From an uncultured Candidatus Pelagibacter sp. (GTDB taxonomy: Bacteria; Pseudomonadota; Alphaproteobacteria; Pelagibacterales; Pelagibacteraceae): a stretch of 15,018 nucleotides of DNA. Of the stretch, positions 1 through 6,897 are shown piece after piece; the stretch's first letter is position 1, and the number at the start of each line of letters is the position of its first letter. A program made the position numbers and the translations under genes. The notes below the pieces were generated by a model. The model saw nothing but the letters and a program-made list of their open reading frames with translations. It made no database searches and had not been told where the DNA came from. The stretch is taken from contig CAJWKX010000010.1 in assembly GCA_913043015.1 (NCBI GenBank), forward strand, positions 1 to 15,018, written 5' to 3'.

Positions 1-10
1 CGTATTTAAT

Positions 11-919
11 TTACTCAACTAATATAATTTCTAAATCTAATTTAATTCTAGTTTTAGAAAAGACTTGATCTTTTACAAAGTTTATAAGTTTTTTCATATC
101 TTTAAATTTCGCGTTTTTTTTGTTTATTAAAAAGTTACAATGTTTATGGGATATTGCCGCGTCACCAAATTTTATATCTAATGGGATCGATTCTTTTATT
201 AGCTCCCAAACCTTCTTGTTGCTTTGGCCAACAGGATTTTTAAATGTACTTCCTCCAGTTTTTATTCTGGTTGGTTGTGCTAATTCTTTTTTATTTTTTA
301 AAGAATTAATTTTTTTTTCGATTAAATTTTTATTTTTTTCATAACCTTGAAAAGTTGCACTTAAAAAAATTATATCTTCCGGTAGATTGCTTGTTCTATA
401 TGCAAATTTAATTTTATTTCTTGGTATTGTTAAAACTTTGCCAAATTTATCAATTGCCTGAACTGAAATTAAAATGTCTTTAAATTCTCTGTTGAAGCAT
501 CCAGAGTTCATTCTTAATCCTCCACCTATCGTTCCCGGAATACAAGATAAAAACTCAAAACCACCAATACCATTTTCTAAAGAAAATTCAGATAATTGTC
601 TGTCTGAGGTACCACTACCTGCAACAACTGTATTATAATTTAAAAGAGAAAAATTTGAAAAATTTTTACCTAGTTTAATAACTGCTCCATTAAATAAGCC
701 ATCTTGAAATAAGATATTCGACCCTGCTCCAATTACAAATAATTTTCCCCTATCATTATATAATTTTAAAAATTCAATTAATTCTTGCAGTGTTTCTGGT
801 TTAAAATATATTTTTGCTTTACCGCCAATATTAAACCAATTTGTTTTTTTTAATTCATAATCAAAAAAAATTTTTTTATACGGATTTTTTGAGTATTTTT
901 TTATATCATTAATGTTCAT
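11..919 (-). CDS. murB: UDP-N-acetylenolpyruvoylglucosamine reductase
   Basis: Cytoplasmic FAD enzyme that uses NADPH to reduce UDP-GlcNAc-enolpyruvate to UDP-MurNAc, the second committed step of peptidoglycan precursor synthesis. Visible motifs (302-residue form): TNWFNIGG (26-33), FAD-binding GAGSNIL (64-70), IPGTIGGGLRMNSG (127-140), and GGSTFKNP (222-229), whose Ser224 matches the catalytic proton donor. A C-terminal Glu297 lies in LDLEIIL. Length and motif style fit the short type II MurB class. I chose the ATG at 919 because it forms an ATGA overlap with the murC stop and leaves a normal N-terminus. A TTG at 949 would add 10 residues and extend the overlap to 34 nt. It is the last complete gene of the operon in this window; only 10 nt follow its stop. 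Identity is sure; the start is likely. Confidence 0.96.
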   Translation of the reverse strand: MNINDIKKYSKNPYKKIFFDYELKKTNWFNIGGKAKIYFKPETLQELIEFLKLYNDRGKLFVIGAGSNILFQDGLFNGAVIKLGKNFSNFSLLNYNTVVAGSGTSDRQLSEFSLENGIGGFEFLSCIPGTIGGGLRMNSGCFNREFKDILISVQAIDKFGKVLTIPRNKIKFAYRTSNLPEDIIFLSATFQGYEKNKNLIEKKINSLKNKKELAQPTRIKTGGSTFKNPVGQSNKKVWELIKESIPLDIKFGDAAISHKHCNFLINKKNAKFKDMKKLINFVKDQVFSKTRIKLDLEIILVE

Positions 920-2313
920 TTTAGTAATTTTTGTAATTCTCTCAACCAATTTGATATTGAACCTGCCCCCATACCTATAACGATTTTATCACCATAAATG
1001 TTTTGTTTAGTGAATTTTATTAGATCTAAATTATTTTTTATTAAAATTAATTTTACATTTGAATTTTTAATTATTTCTTTCGCAAAATTTGAATAAGTGA
1101 ACCCTAAACTGATATTTTCACCAGCTTTATAAATTGGACAGAGTACAACTGTATTTGCTTTCTTAAATGCTAAAGAGAATTCTTTTCTTAAATTTTTGAC
1201 CCTTGTAATTCTATGTGGCTGAAAGACACAAATTATTTCTTTATTTTTATAAACTTTCTTAACCCCATTTAAAACCTCCTTTATTTCTGTCGGGTGGTGG
1301 GCATAATCATCGAAAAATGGAACGCTTTGAAAGGAAAACAATTTAGTAAATCTTCTTTGTACTCCTTCAAATTCTTTTAAACCTTTTTTTATTATTCTAT
1401 TAGATATGCCAATTGACGATGCTACAGCCAAAGCAGCAGTTGCATTTCTAATATTATGTAGTCCAATAATTGGTATCTGTATATTCCTAATAAATTTTAC
1501 TAAATTTCCTGGTAGCGTTATTTTCACATCAAACTTTGAATAATTTATTTTTTGAGAAATATTTATTATTTTAAAATTAGAATTTTTGTGAATTCCATAG
1601 GTACTATAATTTTTATTAGCTACTTTTTTTAATACCTCTCTATTATTTTTATCGTCTACACAAATAAATGATTTGCCAAATGAGGGGGTATTTTCAATAA
1701 AATGAATAAATTTATTTTTTAAATTATTCATGGTTTTATAAAAATCCATGTGTTCTTCATCAATATTTGTTATTATTGAGTAAGTTGGCGGTATATTAAT
1801 AAAACTTCCATCTGACTCATCAGATTCTAAAATGCACCAATTACTTTTTCCAAGTTTTGCTGAATTTCCAAATGAATTTAGAATACCGCCATTTATAATT
1901 GTAGGATCAATTTTTGCTTTTGAAAAAATATTTGATACTAAAGAGGTTGTAGTTGTTTTACCATGTGATCCTGCCACAACAACATTTCTCATTAAAGAAA
2001 CTACGTGAGCAAGCATTTCCCCTCTTTTGTAAACTGGAAGTTTCTTTTTTTTTGCCTCTAAATATTCTGGATTATTTTTTTTTATAGCTGATGACATTAC
2101 TAAAATTGTTGATTTTTTTATATTTTGCTTTTTGTGGCCAATAAAAACATTAATTTTATTTTTTTTGAGTCTTTCAACATTTTTATTAAAAGAAATATCG
2201 CTACCTTGTATTTTAAAACCTAGCTCTTTCATTATAAGAGCTAAACCGCTCATGCCAATTCCACCTATACCAACAAAATGAATTAATTCCGTTTTGGCTA
2301 ATTTAATTTTCAT
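916..2313 (-). CDS. murC: UDP-N-acetylmuramate--L-alanine ligase
   Basis: Cytoplasmic ATP-dependent Mur ligase that adds L-Ala to UDP-MurNAc, the first stem-peptide residue. The 465-residue length is normal. Motifs in order: N-terminal UDP-binding Rossmann segment FVGIGGIGMSGLA (13-25), ATP-binding loop AGSHGKTTTTS (114-124), ESDESDGS (163-170), NIDEEHMD (183-190), FEGVQRRF (315-322), DDYAHHPTEI (335-344) and FQPHR (364-368), so all three Mur-ligase domains are present. The DDYAHHPTE block separates MurC from MurD, MurE and MurF. The ATG at 2313 lies inside the end of murG (11-nt overlap), and the gene's TGA is shared with the murB ATG (ATGA), so translation of murG, murC and murB is probably coupled. 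Nothing is missing from the catalytic set that I can see. Confidence 0.98.
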   Translation of the reverse strand: MKIKLAKTELIHFVGIGGIGMSGLALIMKELGFKIQGSDISFNKNVERLKKNKINVFIGHKKQNIKKSTILVMSSAIKKNNPEYLEAKKKKLPVYKRGEMLAHVVSLMRNVVVAGSHGKTTTTSLVSNIFSKAKIDPTIINGGILNSFGNSAKLGKSNWCILESDESDGSFINIPPTYSIITNIDEEHMDFYKTMNNLKNKFIHFIENTPSFGKSFICVDDKNNREVLKKVANKNYSTYGIHKNSNFKIINISQKINYSKFDVKITLPGNLVKFIRNIQIPIIGLHNIRNATAALAVASSIGISNRIIKKGLKEFEGVQRRFTKLFSFQSVPFFDDYAHHPTEIKEVLNGVKKVYKNKEIICVFQPHRITRVKNLRKEFSLAFKKANTVVLCPIYKAGENISLGFTYSNFAKEIIKNSNVKLILIKNNLDLIKFTKQNIYGDKIVIGMGAGSISNWLRELQKLLK

Positions 2314-3379
2314 TAATTAAACCTGTCAATTTTTGATTAATATTATTCCAAGTATTTTGATAGGAAAATTTCTCCATATTTTGTTTCTTTAAAAAATATT
2401 CTTTTTTATTATTTATCAAATTTGTTAAAAAACTAGCTATTTTTTCAGTTTTGAATTCATCTTGATTAACAAGCCAACACAAGTCTTTATCAAAATAATA
2501 CTTGGCATTATAGAATTGATGGTTATCTTTAGCATGGGGGAAAGGTACTGCTAAAAAGGGTATATTATAAAATATCAACTCTGAAATCGTGGAAGCGCCT
2601 GCACGAGTAATTGAAAAATCTACGTTATTAAATATTTTGTATAGCTCATTATTATAACTAAATAATTCATATTTTAAATTAATTTCATTGTATTGCTTTA
2701 TTAGCTCTAGTTTTTTATTTTCATCAAAGATTTGTTGAATTAAATAAATTTTGTTTTCTTTTGATAAATTTATTATTAATTTTTTTATTTTTTCATCAAA
2801 AAATTTAGCACCTTGGCTACCTCCTATAATTAATATCTTGAAAGATCGGTCAATTTCATTCTTAATACTTTTATCTAGAATATATAAATCTCTTCTTAAC
2901 AATGGATTAATCAAAAAAATTTTATGTTTATATTTATTTGGTAAACTTTTAATTTGCTTAGAATAACAAATAATTTTTTTAGCTGAACTTAAAAAAATCT
3001 TGTTTGATCTTCCTAAAACCATATTGGGCTCAAAAAGAAAAATTTTTACATTTAATAATTTAGCAGCAACACAAAAAGGTAAGGACATATATCCGCCAGT
3101 ACTTATTAAATATTGAATATTCTTTTTTCTTAGATAAAAATATGATTTAAAAATTGAAATTAAAAAAAAAATTAAAATTAATGGTATTTTAAAAATATTA
3201 TTTGAAATTTTTGGTGTATCAATTATTTCAAATGGATATTTGTTTTGATCAATATATTTTGCTCCTCTTTTATCTGAAACTAAAAATATTTCAAAATTTT
3301 CAATGTAATGATCAAATAATGTTGTAGCAGGAATTATATGTCCACCGGAACCTCCTGTGCTTATTAATATTTTTTTCAC
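2303..3379 (-). CDS. murG: UDP-GlcNAc:lipid I N-acetylglucosaminyltransferase
   Basis: Peripheral inner-membrane GT-B glycosyltransferase that transfers GlcNAc from UDP-GlcNAc onto lipid I to give lipid II. The N-terminal glycine-rich loop reads GGSGGHIIPA (9-18), with Ser where many homologues have Thr. A second loop GGSQGA is at 186-191. The UDP-GlcNAc site includes ITRAGASTISEL (257-268) and PFPHAKDNHQFYNA (279-292). The hydrophobic stretch at about 62-78 may contribute to membrane contact. At 358 residues the protein is of normal size. The start is GTG (3379), two bases after the ftsW stop and followed by a run of seven A; it is the only non-ATG start I accept in the cluster. The end overlaps murC by 11 nt. 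It follows ftsW, the order usual for this cluster. Confidence 0.97.
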   Translation of the reverse strand: MKKILISTGGSGGHIIPATTLFDHYIENFEIFLVSDKRGAKYIDQNKYPFEIIDTPKISNNIFKIPLILIFFLISIFKSYFYLRKKNIQYLISTGGYMSLPFCVAAKLLNVKIFLFEPNMVLGRSNKIFLSSAKKIICYSKQIKSLPNKYKHKIFLINPLLRRDLYILDKSIKNEIDRSFKILIIGGSQGAKFFDEKIKKLIINLSKENKIYLIQQIFDENKKLELIKQYNEINLKYELFSYNNELYKIFNNVDFSITRAGASTISELIFYNIPFLAVPFPHAKDNHQFYNAKYYFDKDLCWLVNQDEFKTEKIASFLTNLINNKKEYFLKKQNMEKFSYQNTWNNINQKLTGLINEN

Positions 3380-3381
3380 AG

Positions 3382-4503
3382 TTAATTAATTTTTCTTTTA
3401 GTTAAATTTAATATAATACCAGATAGAATTGCTGTGCTTATAATTGATGAACCTCCATAACTTAGAAAAGGCAAAGTCATTCCTGTTGTTGGCAAAAATC
3501 TAATATTTACACCTATATGAATAAAAGTTTGAAGAAGTATTATTGAAATCGAACCAACTAAAATAAGTTTTATCTGATCATTCTGTTCTAAATAAATTTT
3601 TCTTAAAACTTGATAAGCAAAAATCAAAAAAATCATCATTATCACTATTACGATAATCGCTCCAAATTCCTCAGAAATAACTGAGATAATATAGTCTGTA
3701 TGAGCCTCAGGGACTCTTGAATTTAAAGTTCCTTCTCCAATTCCTTTTCCAAAAAAACCTCCGTTAGTTATTGCTTCAGAAGCTTTCTCAGATTGATAAT
3801 TATCTCCGGTATTAGGATCTAAAAATGAAAGTAATCTTTCCTGAACGTATTGAAATTTTGGTAAGACAAAAATTAAATAAGATAACAATAATGAAATTAA
3901 AATAAAAAAAGAAAAGAAAATGAACAAATTAATACCTGAAACAAATATTAAGGATAACCATGTAAGAAAGATTAATAAACTTTGACCTATATCAGGTTGG
4001 GAAATTAAAAAAATAATTATTGGAATAAGTATAATAAAGCTGAAAAAATATTTAATATAGATGCTTTTATAATTTTCTAAACTTAACACAGATGCTATCA
4101 TTATTATAAAAAAGGGCTTTAATATCTCAATTGGTTGAAATCTAAGCGAAAACATTAGATCAATCCATCGTTTTGATCCTTTTACTTCAGTGCCTATGAA
4201 TGGAACTAAAATTAAAAAAATTAAAAAAACTATAAATAAAATTTTAGATATTTTAAATAGTTTTTTCTGACTTAATAATGAAAATCCAATTAATATAAAT
4301 ATTCCTAAACAGATGAATAAAAAATGCTTAATGAAAAAATAATAAGTATTTGTATTTAGTTTATCTGAAGCAATAAGTGATGTTGAAACCAAAGAAAAAA
4401 ACAGGCCTAAGGAAAAAAGTGATAATATTAGTAATAAAATAAATTTATCAATGTTTTTCCACCAAAAATAATAAAACCTGTAATAAAAATTACTATTGAA
4501 CAT
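3382..4503 (-). CDS. ftsW: SEDS-family septal peptidoglycan glycosyltransferase FtsW
   Basis: Polytopic inner-membrane SEDS protein that polymerises glycan strands from lipid II at the septum with its class B PBP partner FtsI. The 373 residues carry about ten hydrophobic segments. Family marks: KGSKRWID (108-115), ISQPDIGQS (167-175), EAHTD (266-270) whose Asp270 matches the essential SEDS aspartate, ISEEFGAI (276-283), and the C-terminal NIRFLPTTGMTLPFLSYGGS (333-352). It could be the paralogue RodA on fold alone, but its position between murD and murG and the presence of ftsI in the same operon make FtsW much more likely. Its ATG at 4503 lies inside the end of murD (11-nt overlap), and murG starts 2 nt after its stop. 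Confidence 0.95.
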   Translation of the reverse strand: MFNSNFYYRFYYFWWKNIDKFILLLILSLFSLGLFFSLVSTSLIASDKLNTNTYYFFIKHFLFICLGIFILIGFSLLSQKKLFKISKILFIVFLIFLILVPFIGTEVKGSKRWIDLMFSLRFQPIEILKPFFIIMIASVLSLENYKSIYIKYFFSFIILIPIIIFLISQPDIGQSLLIFLTWLSLIFVSGINLFIFFSFFILISLLLSYLIFVLPKFQYVQERLLSFLDPNTGDNYQSEKASEAITNGGFFGKGIGEGTLNSRVPEAHTDYIISVISEEFGAIIVIVIMMIFLIFAYQVLRKIYLEQNDQIKLILVGSISIILLQTFIHIGVNIRFLPTTGMTLPFLSYGGSSIISTAILSGIILNLTKRKIN

Positions 4504-5812
4504 TAATTTTTTTAATAAATTTAATTTTATTAATTAAATAATTAAAATATTCACCTCTATGTTCAAAATTTTTAAATTGATCAAAAGATGCTGCTGCTGG
4601 GCTAAATAATATATTAATATTTTTTTGTTTTGTAAAATTAATATCCAAAATAATTTTCTTCAAAGTTTCTTCAAGATTATCAAAAGTTTGAAAATATATT
4701 TTATTTTTAAATATTTTTTTAAAAAATGTTTTATTTTTTCCAAAAATGTAAGATTTAATATTGTGATAATATCTTTTTGGTAACTCAAGTTTATCACCTT
4801 TTTTTGGTATACCTCCGACTAACCATAAAATATTTTTATAAGACATGAGTAAATTCAAGCTCGAAGAAAAACTTGTTGACTTAGAATCATTAATTATTGT
4901 TAAATTTTTATTTTTAAAAATAATTTCTTGTCTAAACTTTAAACCTTTAAATGAATTTACCACTTTAAGTATTTTGCTTTTACTTAAATTAATTATTTTA
5001 CTTAATTCAAAAACAAATGATAAATTGTTAAGATTATTATTATTTTTAAAATATGGATTATTAATCAAATTATTAATTTTTTTTGTATAATTTAGGTTAA
5101 CATTAATTAATTTTGATTTTAATTTAGATTTTTTGATTTCATTACTTAAATATTTATTTTTTTTATCAAGATAGGCAAACCCGCTTTTATTTTGATTTAA
5201 TATTAGTTTAAATTTCGCCCTTGTATAATTTTGAATAGTTTCATGTCGTTCAAGATGATCTGGATTTATATTTAGAATCATTGCGTGATCAGTTTTAAAA
5301 TACTTACTATACTCTATTTGGTAAGAAGAAGCTTCTATAACAAAAATTGTTCTAGGAGCGATTTTTTTTTCAGCAAGAACTGGTTTTCCAATATTGCCTA
5401 GTAATCTTACATCTTTGTTGTGTTTTTTAAATATCTCAAATATTAATTTTGCAGTAGTAGATTTGCCGTTGGTGCCTGTTATTGTTATTTTTAGATTATT
5501 TAAATTTTCTAAATAAAATATATCGAGATCTGTTATTATTTTTTTTTTATGTTTATTTAAATATTTTTTAAGACTACATTTTTTTATATTTATTCCTGGG
5601 CTAATTATTATGTGGTCGAATTTTTCATGATTAATTTTTACCTTATTAATAAACTTAGAATTTTTTAATTTTTTTGGTATTATTTTTTTATTATCATCAA
5701 AAATTGAAATATTATTTTTTTTATTTAAATAATTTAAGCAAGCTTTGCCACTTTTGCCAAATCCATAAATTAAAAGTTTTTTACTGCTAAAATTATTTCT
5801 TAAATCAAGCAT
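4493..5812 (-). CDS. murD: UDP-N-acetylmuramoyl-L-alanine--D-glutamate ligase
   Basis: Cytoplasmic ATP-dependent ligase adding D-Glu to UDP-MurNAc-L-Ala. Motifs: N-terminal YGFGKSGKA (16-24), ATP loop ITGTNGKSTT (111-120), NINPDHLERH (181-190), NDSKSTS (308-314) and LVGGIPKKGD (331-340). The DHLERH block and the Lys in NDSK support MurD rather than MurC, E or F. Two spots differ from the form I know in most MurDs: NDSKSTS in place of NDSKATN, and FR (293-294) where HR is usual, with the catalytic-site Arg kept. The region at about 220-290 is very Asn/Lys rich and looks loosely conserved, as expected from strong AT bias. Start ATG 5812 shares one base with the mraY stop (TAATG), and the 3' end overlaps ftsW by 11 nt. 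At 439 residues the length is normal. Confidence 0.95.
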   Translation of the reverse strand: MLDLRNNFSSKKLLIYGFGKSGKACLNYLNKKNNISIFDDNKKIIPKKLKNSKFINKVKINHEKFDHIIISPGINIKKCSLKKYLNKHKKKIITDLDIFYLENLNNLKITITGTNGKSTTAKLIFEIFKKHNKDVRLLGNIGKPVLAEKKIAPRTIFVIEASSYQIEYSKYFKTDHAMILNINPDHLERHETIQNYTRAKFKLILNQNKSGFAYLDKKNKYLSNEIKKSKLKSKLINVNLNYTKKINNLINNPYFKNNNNLNNLSFVFELSKIINLSKSKILKVVNSFKGLKFRQEIIFKNKNLTIINDSKSTSFSSSLNLLMSYKNILWLVGGIPKKGDKLELPKRYYHNIKSYIFGKNKTFFKKIFKNKIYFQTFDNLEETLKKIILDINFTKQKNINILFSPAAASFDQFKNFEHRGEYFNYLINKIKFIKKINVQ

Positions 5813-6897
5813 TATCTTAATTTAAGTGTGGCCAAACCAATCATAGCCAAGATTATTGAAATAATCCAAAACCTGACTACTATTGTAGACTCGGCCCAAC
5901 CTTTTTTTTCGAAATGATGATGAATTGGAGCCATTTGAAAAATTCTTTTTCCAGTTAATTTAAAAGAAATAACCTGAACAATCACAGAAATTGCTTCCAA
6001 AACAAATAATCCTCCAGTTATAGCAAGTACAATTTCATGTTTGGTAATTATTCCTACTGCTCCAAGAGATCCTCCGAGAGCCAAGGACCCTGTATCGCCC
6101 ATAAAAATTTTTGCAGGTGGAGCATTAAACCATAAGAATCCTATACAAGCTCCAATTATAGATCCACAAAATACTGCTACTTCTCCTACGCCTTCAATAT
6201 AAGGTATTAATAGATATTCAGAGAAAACTATATTTCCAGTAACATAACTAATAAATGCAAAACAACCAGCCACAAGTATTACTGGTACAGTTGCTAAACC
6301 ATCCAACCCATCTGTTAAGTTTACTGCATTAGAGGAGCCAACAATAACAAAAATGTAAAATGGAATGAAAAACCAACCTAGGTTAATTATTAAATTTTTG
6401 AAAAAAGGAAAATATAAATTTTTTAATTCTGGAGATTGAACAAAATTTACTAAAATTAAAATTCCAATAAGTGCTAGAGTTATTTGAGAAATTATTTTTA
6501 ACTTTAATGAAATTCCTGAAGAATTGCCTCCTTTGATTTTCTTATAATCATCATAAGCTCCAAGTAAACCAAAAGATCCCACGATAAATATCAAAAACCA
6601 AATATATGGGTTTAGCAAATCGCCCCATAATAAAACTCCAGAAAATAATCCTAATAAAATCAATAGTCCCCCCATTGTTGGTGTTCCAATTTTTTTTATT
6701 ATATGCTCTTTGGGGCCATCTTCACGAATAGGATTGTGAATTTGTCTAGATGAAAAAAAATTTATTAATGGAGTTCCCACTAAAAAAACAATTGACATAG
6801 ATGTGAACATTGCCAAACCAGTTCTTACAGTAAGAAATTTAAATACATTAAAAAGTGAGAAAATTTCAACAAAATTTGAAAATAAACTATAAAGCAT
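5812..6897 (-). CDS. mraY: Phospho-MurNAc-pentapeptide translocase (lipid I synthase)
   Basis: Polytopic inner-membrane enzyme that moves phospho-MurNAc-pentapeptide from UDP to undecaprenyl phosphate, giving lipid I. Length (361) and N-terminus match alphaproteobacterial MraY. Motifs: NPIREDGPKEH (55-65) and GTPTMGG (71-77), AYDDYKK (114-120) with the Mg-binding Asp pair, SSNAVNLTDGLDGLA (188-202), FMGDTGSLALGG (265-276) and APIHHHFEKKGW (323-334) with the His triad. Hydrophobic segments throughout fit about ten transmembrane helices. It is better conserved and less Lys/Asn rich than the Mur ligases next to it. Its ATG at 6897 lies within the last codons of the murE-murF gene (11-nt overlap), and its TAA overlaps the murD ATG by one base, so it is probably translated by coupling from murE-murF. 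Confidence 0.98.
   Translation of the reverse strand: MLYSLFSNFVEIFSLFNVFKFLTVRTGLAMFTSMSIVFLVGTPLINFFSSRQIHNPIREDGPKEHIIKKIGTPTMGGLLILLGLFSGVLLWGDLLNPYIWFLIFIVGSFGLLGAYDDYKKIKGGNSSGISLKLKIISQITLALIGILILVNFVQSPELKNLYFPFFKNLIINLGWFFIPFYIFVIVGSSNAVNLTDGLDGLATVPVILVAGCFAFISYVTGNIVFSEYLLIPYIEGVGEVAVFCGSIIGACIGFLWFNAPPAKIFMGDTGSLALGGSLGAVGIITKHEIVLAITGGLFVLEAISVIVQVISFKLTGKRIFQMAPIHHHFEKKGWAESTIVVRFWIISIILAMIGLATLKLR

Noticed and set aside
120-344. Plus-strand 74-codon open frame
   Set aside because: Lies wholly inside murB on the opposite strand; Phe/Leu-rich translation is what antisense of AT-rich Lys/Asn coding DNA gives.
920-949. TTG start extending murB by 10 residues
   Set aside because: The ATG at 919 gives an ATGA overlap with the murC stop and a normal N-terminal length; the TTG form would overlap murC by 34 nt.
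2751-2966. Plus-strand 71-codon open frame
   Set aside because: Antisense of murG, hydrophobic low-complexity translation, no family resemblance or start signal.
4845-5090. Plus-strand 81-codon open frame
   Set aside because: Antisense of the Asn/Lys-rich part of murD; the Leu-rich product is a composition artefact.
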